Origin: 2-01-FULL-33-17 sp964401705
GTDB lineage: Bacteria > Patescibacteriota > Minisyncoccia > Phycocordibacterales > UBA9973
NCBI GenBank assembly: GCA_964401705.1
Contig: CAYNZJ010000015.1
Coordinates: forward strand, 1 to 15,500
Direction of reading: 5' to 3'
DNA: 15,500 nt
The translations under genes were made by a program, and so were the position numbers. The notes below the pieces were generated by a model, which made no database searches, was not told the origin of the DNA, and saw only the letters and a program-made list of their open reading frames with translations. How positions within the stretch are numbered: the first letter of the stretch is position 1; each line of letters opens with the position of its first letter. Shown in pieces: positions 1 through 4,822 of this stretch.

Positions 1-2
1 AT

Positions 3-287
3 GATGCTTTTAATGGTGTTAGTAATGTTTATATATTTGAACCACCAACCCATGGCGCTGGTACACATGAGCAACTAACACAAGATGAAATAGTAAATTC
101 AGTTAAAAATTCAGGAGTAAATGCAGTTGGTGTTGAAAATACAAACCAAGTTTATGATTTATTAAAAAATGATTTAAATAATGATTCCCTAATTCTACTG
201 ATGACATCCGGAGCACTTGGTGGATTACCCGATGAATTGCCGAAAGATTTACCAAATTTACTTGAGGGTCAGACTTCTAATTCTTAG
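3..287 (+). CDS. Mur ligase (MurC/Mpl-like), C-terminal fragment
   Basis: This is the last 94 codons of a gene that begins before the window. The frame reads D-A-F-N-G-V-S-N-V-Y-I-F-E-P-P near its start and LLMTSGALGGLPDEL near its end. Both match the C-terminal domain of the MurC/Mpl class of Mur ligases, where a hydrophobic strand is followed by an MSNGGFGG-like turn. Such enzymes join UDP-N-acetylmuramate to L-alanine (MurC) or a recycled peptide (Mpl) in the cytoplasm. The catalytic and ATP-binding domains lie outside the window, so MurC and Mpl cannot be told apart. Oddly, the final codons (T-S-N-S-stop) are the complement of a tRNA-Ser variable arm, so the natural C-terminus may have been replaced. 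Family call fairly sure, exact enzyme not. Confidence 0.62.
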   Translation, partial: DAFNGVSNVYIFEPPTHGAGTHEQLTQDEIVNSVKNSGVNAVGVENTNQVYDLLKNDLNNDSLILLMTSGALGGLPDELPKDLPNLLEGQTSNS

Positions 288-334
288 ATTCTGCTTTTCG
301 AAAGCAGTGCAATCAACCTCTCAGCCACGCTTCC
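274..334 (-). pseudogene. tRNA-Ser(CGA), 5' two-thirds only
   Basis: Reading the minus strand from 334 gives a 7-nt acceptor strand GGAAGCG, TG at positions 8-9, a class II D-arm (GCTGAGAGGTTGATTGC) and a perfect 5-bp anticodon stem CTGCT/AGCAG around the loop TTCGAAA. The anticodon is CGA, which reads serine UCG. A variable arm TCTAA-GAA-TTAGA follows, with a perfect 5-bp stem. After it there is no T-arm and no CGCTTCC acceptor partner. The sequence instead continues as the complement of the Mur ligase coding region, and I found no matching 3' half elsewhere in the window. It is most simply a truncated tRNA gene left by recombination. An assembly chimera is the main alternative, and a split tRNA is a remote one. 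Confidence 0.75.
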
Positions 335-406
335 AAATCTTATTTACTACAGCGTCTTTTATTTTTTCGTAAAATATGTTATAAATATCTCGTTACTAAA
401 TTAATT

Positions 407-478
407 GGCCCCATCGTCTAACGGTTAGGACAGAAGCTTTTCAAGCTTTAAATCGGAGTTCGATTCTCCGTGGGGTCA
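407..478 (+). tRNA. tRNA-Glu(UUC)
   Basis: The cloverleaf is complete. The acceptor GGCCCCA pairs with TGGGGTC (one G-U pair), and the D-arm GTCTAACGGTTAGGAC has the typical Glu form. The anticodon stem GAAGC/GCTTT encloses loop TTTTCAA with anticodon TTC, and the T-arm CGGAG-TTCGATT-CTCCG is perfect. The discriminator is A at 478. CCA is not encoded; the next bases are CA, so CCA must be added by a nucleotidyltransferase. A 154-bp structured repeat starts at the tRNA end. Confidence 0.95.
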
Positions 479-630
479 CAAAAGCAGGTGGCATAAAAAG
501 ACTGAATTTCTTCAGTCTTTTTTGCTTTTGTGAAGGCGCAGGTATATTTTTGTTTGAGTGGTAACGAAAGGCAAAAATACCGAGCCGGGGTCGCGCAAAA
601 TTTGAGTCAACAAATTTATGTGTGGCACAA
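477..630 (+). repeat. tRNA-linked structured repeat, copy A
   Basis: The element starts at the last base pair of tRNA-Glu and ends at 630. In order it shows an outer 10-bp stem CACAAAAGCA/TGCTTTTGTG that encloses a terminator hairpin, and a long stem GGTATATTTTTG/CAAAAATACC flanked by GCGC/GCGC. These are followed by a hairpin AAATTTG/CAAATTT and a small TGTGT/GCACA hairpin. A second copy lies inverted at 8267-8430, attached to tRNA-Phe in the same relative orientation. The region downstream of the loop is almost identical between copies. No protein reading is evident. It could be a small mobile or tRNA-targeting element, or an RNA made as a 3' trailer; the family is unknown to me. Confidence 0.85.
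495..523 (+). terminator. terminator after tRNA-Glu, inside repeat copy A
   Basis: Hairpin with stem AAAAGACTGAA/TTCAGTCTTTT, a TTTC loop and a T-run. It should end the tRNA-Glu transcript. Copy B of the repeat has the same hairpin with one G-C pair changed to T-A, so pairing is kept. Confidence 0.8.
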
Positions 631-687
631 GTTAAATCCTTATATTTTATATGTTTTTTAGAGTACCCAAATATTGATTCAGAACTT

Positions 688-715
688 TTGACATTTTATG
701 TAAATAATGTAGTAT
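688..715 (+). promoter_or_regulatory. promoter of the 132-aa gene
   Basis: A perfect -35 TTGACA (688-693) and a -10 TAGTAT (710-715) are separated by 16 bp. Transcription would start near 722, which leaves about 18 nt of leader before the ATG at 740. This rules against the upstream TTG at 716 as start codon because it falls at the promoter itself. Confidence 0.7.
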
Positions 716-739
716 TTGAGTAAATTAAATGTACACACA

Positions 740-1138
740 ATGATTAAATCAATTTATTTATTTAGCCCTAAGTCTGAACCATATACAGGCGAAGAAGTAA
801 CTAAACATAAACTCTTCTTTGCTTGGTTTCCTAAGAGACTTACACACTACAGAACAAAGAAAAAAGTATTTGTCTGGTTACGATATGTTTATATTGAGTA
901 TAGCCTAAAAAACATTGTCTATTATTATCAAAAAAATAATGGCAACGGTTTATTTTTTTCTTTAAGTGATAATTCAAAAAGATTTAATAATAAGGTTATC
1001 AATAAAGACTACTTTCTGTCTAGTATTGAAAATTACGCCCCCAATAATATTTTTCTAAGTTACAGGTGGTTAAATTCAAAATGGCATGAAGACTTATTTG
1101 AAAAGATAAAGTCACTAGTATACCCAACACTTTCTTAA
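740..1138 (+). CDS. hypothetical protein, 132 aa, aromatic and basic
   Basis: I do not recognise this protein. It has 132 residues from the ATG at 740, starting M-I-K-S-I-Y-L-F-S-P-K. It is rich in Tyr, Phe, Lys and Asn and has no signal peptide or clear membrane span. A basic stretch near residue 30 (RLTHYRTKKKVFVWLRY) and a C-terminal segment LSYRWLNSKWHEDLF might form a small folded domain. An in-frame TTG at 716 would add eight residues but overlaps the promoter, so ATG 740 is preferred. There is no Shine-Dalgarno sequence. It has its own promoter and a terminator-like hairpin and sits in the accessory stretch, so it is probably a mobile or lineage-specific gene. Confidence 0.6.
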   Translation: MIKSIYLFSPKSEPYTGEEVTKHKLFFAWFPKRLTHYRTKKKVFVWLRYVYIEYSLKNIVYYYQKNNGNGLFFSLSDNSKRFNNKVINKDYFLSSIENYAPNNIFLSYRWLNSKWHEDLFEKIKSLVYPTLS

Positions 1139-1158
1139 ACCCTAAGATTACATTCTAA

Positions 1159-1198
1159 AGCCTACCTCTCGCTCATGTGATGTTCAGGGCTTTTTTAA
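1159..1198 (+). terminator. terminator-like hairpin after the 132-aa gene
   Basis: AAAGCC and GGGCTTTTTT pair across a loop of about 22 nt and are followed by a T-run. The long loop makes it weaker than the others here. The bases from here to about 1260 contain only two small hairpins (CGAACTT/AAGTTCG at 1217-1236 and a TGTT...AACA stem near 1243-1261) and no recognisable gene. Confidence 0.5.
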
Positions 1199-1260
1199 TT
1201 CCCTATAATCGCCATTCGAACTTCATCCCAAGTTCGGAGCACATGTTTACTTTGTGAACA

Positions 1261-1350
1261 TTATACAAGCACCAATCCCAACTCTTTAATTCCTAATTCA
1301 ATCCATTCTCTATCCCTGCTTAGTTCTGAAAGCCACACGCGGTTTAACAT
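1261..1350 (-). pseudogene. coding-like repeat, copy 1 (29 codons)
   Basis: Read on the minus strand this is an open frame from ATG at 1350 to TAA at 1261. Its core reads WLSELSRDR, then IELG and KELGLV. A second copy lies at 2025-2102. Over 22 aligned codons the copies differ at nine bases: five are silent third-position changes, the rest alter three amino acids, and there are no indels. That pattern is expected of sequence once translated, not of a random repeat. It may be the 3' end of a gene whose body is lost, or a very small protein. No start signal is visible and the family is not recognised. It ends exactly where the promoter of the lipoprotein gene begins. Confidence 0.5.
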
Positions 1351-1377
1351 TGACAAATCAAATAAACAGTGTATAAT
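1350..1377 (+). promoter_or_regulatory. consensus promoter of the lipoprotein gene
   Basis: TTGACA (1350-1355) and TATAAT (1372-1377) are both perfect hexamers, 16 bp apart. A second TATAAT lies at 1381-1386. The transcript would have a leader of roughly 10-20 nt with no Shine-Dalgarno sequence. This is the strongest promoter by sequence in the window. Confidence 0.8.
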
Positions 1378-1400
1378 GTATATAATTAAAAAAGAAAACC

Positions 1401-1967
1401 ATGAAAAACATAATCATTCTATTAATTATTACTTTATCAAGCTGTTTAACAAAAAACAAAGAGATATCTGTGTGTAAATCAACAATCATAACAAAAGAAG
1501 AAGTATCTTTTATTAAAGATTTACAAATAAAAGAATACATCTTAAAGCATTATAGCGGTAAACCATTATATCAATCAGGTATAATTGATGATTCCGCATT
1601 TCTTGCTCGAGGAGATTATTCACCAACTTGGTTATTAATTGATTTGGACGATAAGATCAAGGCTATGAAAAAAGCTGGATGTATTACCGATACTAATCAT
1701 TTTGTAATTAAGTCTGGAGACCGTGTTGATATTATAGAGGGCTCAAGAAAAATTTATTATAACTATACTGGTGTTAAAGGTAAAACAACATCTTTTCATT
1801 TTAAAAGTGGTTTTGTTTGCTATAGTCCAAATGATTATAAAAACTTTCGACTATACAAAAATGATGTTGTAGAAAATGAGTATCCTGAAAAAGGAACACT
1901 TATTTATAACCAAATAAAAAAAGAAGTAAGGGAAACATTTCCTGAATTCAAAATACCATTCGATTAA
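1401..1967 (+). CDS. putative lipoprotein, 188 aa
   Basis: The protein starts MKNIIILLIITLSSC, a short type II signal peptide with a lipobox L-S-S-C. Cleavage before Cys15 and lipid attachment would anchor it on the outside of the cytoplasmic membrane. The mature part of about 174 residues is hydrophilic, with Tyr/Lys-rich stretches and no motif I recognise; one fragment reads SGDRVDIIEGSRKIYYNYTG. It has a perfect promoter upstream and a hairpin terminator downstream. The whole unit is bracketed by the two coding-like repeats, which gives it the look of a cassette. Base composition is as AT-rich as its surroundings. Function unknown; the lipoprotein call rests on the signal sequence. Confidence 0.75.
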   Translation: MKNIIILLIITLSSCLTKNKEISVCKSTIITKEEVSFIKDLQIKEYILKHYSGKPLYQSGIIDDSAFLARGDYSPTWLLIDLDDKIKAMKKAGCITDTNHFVIKSGDRVDIIEGSRKIYYNYTGVKGKTTSFHFKSGFVCYSPNDYKNFRLYKNDVVENEYPEKGTLIYNQIKKEVRETFPEFKIPFD

Positions 1968-1995
1968 TAAATAAAAGAATAAATAAAGATTGTAT

Positions 1996-2024
1996 AAACC
2001 TATTAGAAATGATAGGTTTTTTTA
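1996..2024 (+). terminator. terminator of the lipoprotein gene
   Basis: Stem AACCTAT/ATAGGTT with an 8-nt loop and a run of seven T. It lies 30 bp after the stop codon and ends where repeat copy 2 begins. Confidence 0.8.
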
Positions 2025-2102
2025 TTACCCCACCAACCCCAACTCCTTAACCCCTAATTCAATCAATCTTCTATCTCTACTTAGTTCTGAAAGCCACGCC
2101 AT
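2025..2102 (-). pseudogene. coding-like repeat, copy 2 (25 codons)
   Basis: Minus-strand frame from ATG at 2102 to TAA at 2025, reading MAWLSELSRDR, then IELG and KELGLVG. It pairs with copy 1 at 1261-1350 with mainly silent differences. Upstream of it on the minus strand lies a strong hairpin (2115-2151), so it would need its own promoter, which I cannot see. Probably a gene remnant; a functional micro-protein is possible. Confidence 0.5.
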
Positions 2103-2114
2103 TGGGTCACCAAT

Positions 2115-2151
2115 TAAAAAAACTATTGTATAAATATACAATAGTTTTTTA
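2115..2151. terminator. long symmetrical hairpin, possible bidirectional terminator
   Basis: About 14 paired bases, ACTATTGTAT/ATACAATAGT extended by A-runs and T-runs, around a 4-nt AAAT loop. It carries a T-run on either strand. It sits between coding-like repeat 2 and the promoter of the zinc-ribbon gene. Confidence 0.6.
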
Positions 2152-2152
2152 T

Positions 2153-2181
2153 TTGACTAAATGAGTAATTTAAGATATAGT
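2153..2181 (+). promoter_or_regulatory. promoter of the zinc-ribbon gene
   Basis: TTGACT (2153-2158) and TATAGT (2176-2181) lie 17 bp apart. The -10 hexamer overlaps the left half of a 26-bp perfect palindrome at 2177-2202. Confidence 0.65.
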
Positions 2182-2202
2182 TTTTTAAATTTAAAAAACT
2201 AT
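2177..2202. promoter_or_regulatory. 26-bp perfect palindrome between -10 and start codon
   Basis: Each half reads ATAGTTTTTTAAA in opposite orientation. It runs from the -10 box to two bases before the ATG at 2205 and covers the expected transcription start. This is the right place for an operator bound by a dimeric repressor, possibly the gene's own product. A hairpin at the 5' end of the mRNA is the other reading. Confidence 0.5.
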
Positions 2203-2204
2203 CT

Positions 2205-2783
2205 ATGAAAAATTTACAAGCTATCCGATTTTCGGATTTTAAACAATTTGGCTGCCCTATTTGTGGGTATGACAAAGGCCAAGGACCAACAAAAGGTCCT
2301 AATTGGATTGAATTCATTTGTGGACAATGTAATACTAAATCTTTTCTTTTAGGCAAAGGATTATTGGAAACCCCTTTTGAAATTGACGATCCACCGGTTA
2401 AATTAGCTGTGGTTCGCCACCTAAGAATTAGAACATTGGCACACTCCAAATATGTTACTGATTACCAAGAATTAAAAAATGTTCTATTCCAATTTGAGCA
2501 AGCAATGGAATTTGATGCGCATCCAACATATATAAAGTTGAACGGATCAAAAGCAGTAGAAACTCTTGAAGAAAATTTTCCACATGTAATTAATGCTATA
2601 GGGAAATACATAAAAGAGATTACTGTATCTCCAAACTTTAAAACCTCTATGGAAGAAGAATGGATGGCGTTAGTCCCCTGGATTCTAGCAGGTAAAATTG
2701 ACCAGGAAGATATCCCAGATTTATTAAACCTAAAAATTGAAGAATTGAGTGACTGGTGCATAAATTTTAAATACGAACCTTAA
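2205..2783 (+). CDS. zinc-ribbon protein of unknown function, 192 aa
   Basis: The N-terminus holds a treble-clef or zinc-ribbon type site: C17-P-I-C20 and C39-G-Q-C42, 18 residues apart, which should bind one zinc ion. The remaining 150 residues appear mostly helical (for example VKLAVVRHLRIRTLAHSKY and EWMALVPWILAGKID). They contain no catalytic motif I recognise, and there is no membrane span. The ATG at 2205 follows the promoter and palindrome closely and has no Shine-Dalgarno sequence. A strong terminator follows. It may be a small DNA- or RNA-binding protein, possibly self-regulating through the upstream palindrome; that role is inference from position only. Confidence 0.7.
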   Translation: MKNLQAIRFSDFKQFGCPICGYDKGQGPTKGPNWIEFICGQCNTKSFLLGKGLLETPFEIDDPPVKLAVVRHLRIRTLAHSKYVTDYQELKNVLFQFEQAMEFDAHPTYIKLNGSKAVETLEENFPHVINAIGKYIKEITVSPNFKTSMEEEWMALVPWILAGKIDQEDIPDLLNLKIEELSDWCINFKYEP

Positions 2784-2810
2784 AAAAATAAACTCAAAAA
2801 CAATACCCCT

Positions 2811-2840
2811 CTCTGAATGTTAATCATTCAGAGCTTTTTT
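2811..2840 (+). terminator. terminator between the zinc-ribbon gene and gmk
   Basis: Nine-bp perfect stem CTCTGAATG/CATTCAGAG with a TTAAT loop and a CTTTTTT tail on the plus strand. The gmk stop codon lies at its edge, so it may serve both converging genes. Confidence 0.85.
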
Positions 2841-3408
2841 ATTTTACAATTCCCCTTACTATTTGCTGTGCTGTATTTAACGCCACAGTTAAATCATTAT
2901 TTTCAATAACTATATCAAAATTATCCTTTTGAGATATTTCATATTCAGCTCGTTTTAAACGAGTCTGAATATTTTCTTCGGTCTCTGTCCCCCGTGCGCG
3001 TAGGCGATTCTCAAGTTCGGCAATTGATGGTGGATTTATAAAAATCAAATACGCTCGATCAGGAAACATTTTTTTAATATTAATTGCCCCTAGTACATCT
3101 AGCTCAAGTAATGGAATTTTACCACTATCGGTTATTCTATGAACTTCGCTAATTTGTGTACCATAAAATCTACCTGGATAAACTTCTTCGTATTCTAATA
3201 ATTCATTGTTATTTATTTTTTGTTTAAATTCATCTTCAGTTAAAAATTGATATTGCTCACCGTTTACTTCATTACCACGAATAGGCCGTGTTGTAGCAGA
3301 CACCGCTAAAGACAATTTATCAAAAGTCTTTAATAAATGTTTAAAAATAGTTGATTTACCACTCCCTGAAGGCCCTGAAATTACAATAATAGGGTTATTA
3401 ATTTCCAT
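2839..3408 (-). CDS. gmk: guanylate kinase
   Basis: Guanylate kinase phosphorylates GMP (and dGMP) to GDP with ATP in the cytoplasm, an essential step in purine nucleotide supply. The P-loop is G12-PSGSGKS-T20. The GMP-binding region reads SATTRPIRGNEVNGEQYQFL, the family's S-x-T-T-R-x-P-R pattern with Ile in place of one Pro neighbour. The lid/arginine segment is RLRARGTETEENIQTRL. At 189 aa it is close to the usual 190-210. The gene is read divergently from tsaD across 56 bp. A -10 box TATTAT ends six bases before the ATG, so the mRNA is probably leaderless. No features suggest damage or transfer. Confidence 0.96.
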   Translation of the reverse strand: MEINNPIIVISGPSGSGKSTIFKHLLKTFDKLSLAVSATTRPIRGNEVNGEQYQFLTEDEFKQKINNNELLEYEEVYPGRFYGTQISEVHRITDSGKIPLLELDVLGAINIKKMFPDRAYLIFINPPSIAELENRLRARGTETEENIQTRLKRAEYEISQKDNFDIVIENNDLTVALNTAQQIVRGIVK

Positions 3409-3464
3409 ATCGATATAATAGCATAACTATTGGTTATTGGTAAAAAAAATAGTACTATAAATAA
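3409..3464. promoter_or_regulatory. divergent gmk/tsaD promoter region, both apparently leaderless
   Basis: For tsaD, TTGGTT (3430-3435) and TACTAT (3453-3458) lie 17 bp apart, and the -10 ends six bases before the ATG. For gmk on the other strand, TTTACC and TATTAT are 18 bp apart, again with six bases from the -10 to the ATG. Transcription would start at or beside the A of each ATG. No Shine-Dalgarno sequence is present on either side. Confidence 0.65.
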
Positions 3465-4688
3465 ATGCGGATTTTAGCAATAGAGACATCATGTGATGAA
3501 ACATCAATGGCATTGGTAGATATGGGTATAAATGACTCAAGTCAGATAAATATGACCATTCACGGGCATTTTACGGCTTCCCAAGCCCAATATCACGCCC
3601 AATTTGGGGGTGTTTTCCCGGCTATGGCCAAGCTAGAGCATATCAAGGCTTGCCTGCCTTTAACCCACACAATCTTTGCTGAATCGAAGATTTCTATACC
3701 TGAAGATAAATGGATAAACATTAATTTAAATGTAGACCAAATTGAAAATATTAATAAAATTCTCCATCGCGAAATTGAATTAGCCAGCGGGCTTGTTCAA
3801 TTTTGTAAAACAGAATCATTTCCTAAAATTGACCTAATCGCTGTTACCAATGGCCCAGGACTTGAGCCTGCTCTTTATGTTGGAATTAATTTTGCGCGGG
3901 CACTAAGCGAAATTATGAATGTTCCAGTTGTTGGGGCTAACCATATGCTGGGGCATTTGTATTCAAGCATTTTACCAACAGATACAATGCACGAAAATAT
4001 TTTATTAAAAGATATTCCAAATCATGCAATTGCATTATTAGTTTCCGGCGGGCACACCGAACTTATAGAAATACTTGGAGGTCCGACCTCCAGGTACAAA
4101 TTATTAGGGGCAACTGTGGATGATGCAGTTGGTGAAGCATACGACAAAGTCGCAAGGCTTATGGGACTTGGTTACCCTGGCGGGCCATTGGTTGCTAAAT
4201 TAGCACAGGAAAAACGAGAACGACCTAAAACACTAGAAACTAGCAACTATAAACTAGAAACTATAAAGCTTCCTCGCCCAATGCTCCACAGTAAAAATTA
4301 TGATTTTTCATATTCCGGACTAAAGACTGCAGTTATGTATTATTTGCGTGATAACCCAATAAAAAATGAAGACGACAAATTAGCATTAGCCTATGAATTT
4401 GAAGAAGCTGCAATCGAGGTTTTGGTTAAAAAAACAACTAAAGCTATCGATGAATCTGGTGCGGATACTTTGTTAGTTGGTGGTGGAGTTTCGGCAAATA
4501 ATTATTTAAGAAACCAATTACAAAAATCTGGAGAAGAAAATAATTTTACAGTGCATTTTCCATTACAATCCTTAACTGGCGACAATGCTTTGATGATAGC
4601 CTTGGCATCAGGGATTGAATATTTGAATAAAGAAATCATAGATCAAAAAGATACAATCAAGGCTAATGGTATGCTAAGCGTAGCGTAA
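3465..4688 (+). CDS. tsaD: tRNA N6-threonylcarbamoyladenosine transferase TsaD, with insertions
   Basis: TsaD transfers threonylcarbamoyl to A37 of ANN-decoding tRNAs, acting with TsaB and TsaE after TsaC/Sua5. Family signatures are clear: MRILAIETSCDETS at the N-terminus, the metal-binding NHMLGH (His160, His164), ALLVSGGHTEL, GATVDDAVGEAYDKVARLMG, FSYSGLKTAV, LLVGGGVSANNYLR and the metal ligand Asp373 in LTGDNAL. At 407 aa it is longer than the usual 330-350. The excess lies in three places: about residues 75-115 (Asn/Ile-rich), a short GGPTSR loop encoded by a palindrome at 4076-4092, and a TLETSNYKLETI segment encoded by a 21-nt repeat at 4232-4263. All active-site motifs remain, so it should be functional. 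Start chosen for the leaderless promoter. Confidence 0.96.
   Translation: MRILAIETSCDETSMALVDMGINDSSQINMTIHGHFTASQAQYHAQFGGVFPAMAKLEHIKACLPLTHTIFAESKISIPEDKWININLNVDQIENINKILHREIELASGLVQFCKTESFPKIDLIAVTNGPGLEPALYVGINFARALSEIMNVPVVGANHMLGHLYSSILPTDTMHENILLKDIPNHAIALLVSGGHTELIEILGGPTSRYKLLGATVDDAVGEAYDKVARLMGLGYPGGPLVAKLAQEKRERPKTLETSNYKLETIKLPRPMLHSKNYDFSYSGLKTAVMYYLRDNPIKNEDDKLALAYEFEEAAIEVLVKKTTKAIDESGADTLLVGGGVSANNYLRNQLQKSGEENNFTVHFPLQSLTGDNALMIALASGIEYLNKEIIDQKDTIKANGMLSVA
4076..4092. repeat. 17-bp palindrome inside tsaD
   Basis: TGGAGGTCCGACCTCCA is a perfect palindrome around a central C. It encodes the GGPTS part of a loop between LIEIL and RYKLLGAT, where TsaD proteins normally have only a short turn. 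It looks like an in-frame insertion of a GC-rich palindromic repeat tolerated by the fold. Confidence 0.6.
4232..4263 (+). repeat. 21-nt direct repeat inside tsaD
   Basis: ACTAGAAACTA occurs at 4232-4242 and again at 4253-4263, a period of 21 nt or seven codons. It gives the LET-SNYK-LET peptide just before the conserved LPRPM segment. It reads as a small in-frame expansion in a surface loop. Confidence 0.6.
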
Positions 4689-4694
4689 AATAAA

Positions 4695-4780
4695 CCCCTC
4701 CTACCTCCCCTTATCAAGGGAGGTTTAGCTACACATCTGCGATTATTTTTCGCCCTGATAAGGGAGAGATTAATAGAGGG
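4695..4780. repeat. large imperfect inverted repeat between tsaD and valS
   Basis: The left half (4695-4724, C-rich, with CTTATCAAGGG) and the right half (4754-4780, CCTGATAAGGGAGAG...GAGGG) pair imperfectly. The left half also folds on itself as ACCTCCC/GGGAGGT (4703-4724). There is no good T-run, so it may be a repeat element or mRNA 3' structure for tsaD more than a classical terminator. Confidence 0.55.
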
Positions 4781-4810
4781 TTAAAAAATGAAATAAACTA
4801 AACCTTATGC

Positions 4811-4816
4811 TATAAT
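4811..4816 (+). promoter_or_regulatory. -10 box of valS, leaderless arrangement
   Basis: Perfect TATAAT ending six bases before the valS ATG at 4823, with no convincing -35. The predicted transcription start coincides with the start codon. Confidence 0.6.
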
Positions 4817-4822
4817 ACTTTT

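Noticed and set aside
274..334. Split (trans-spliced) or intron-containing tRNA-Ser
   Set aside because: No 3' half with CGCTTCC and a T-arm was found in the window, and the sequence after the variable arm codes for a Mur ligase. Truncation is simpler, although a half gene elsewhere cannot be excluded.
716..739. TTG start for the 132-aa gene
   Set aside because: It overlaps the end of the -10 box and precedes the predicted transcription start; ATG 740 fits the promoter.
716..2840. Integron with attC sites
   Set aside because: The repeats look coding and do not show the attC core sites or folded symmetry, and no integrase gene is in the window. Only the cassette-like layout is kept as a finding.
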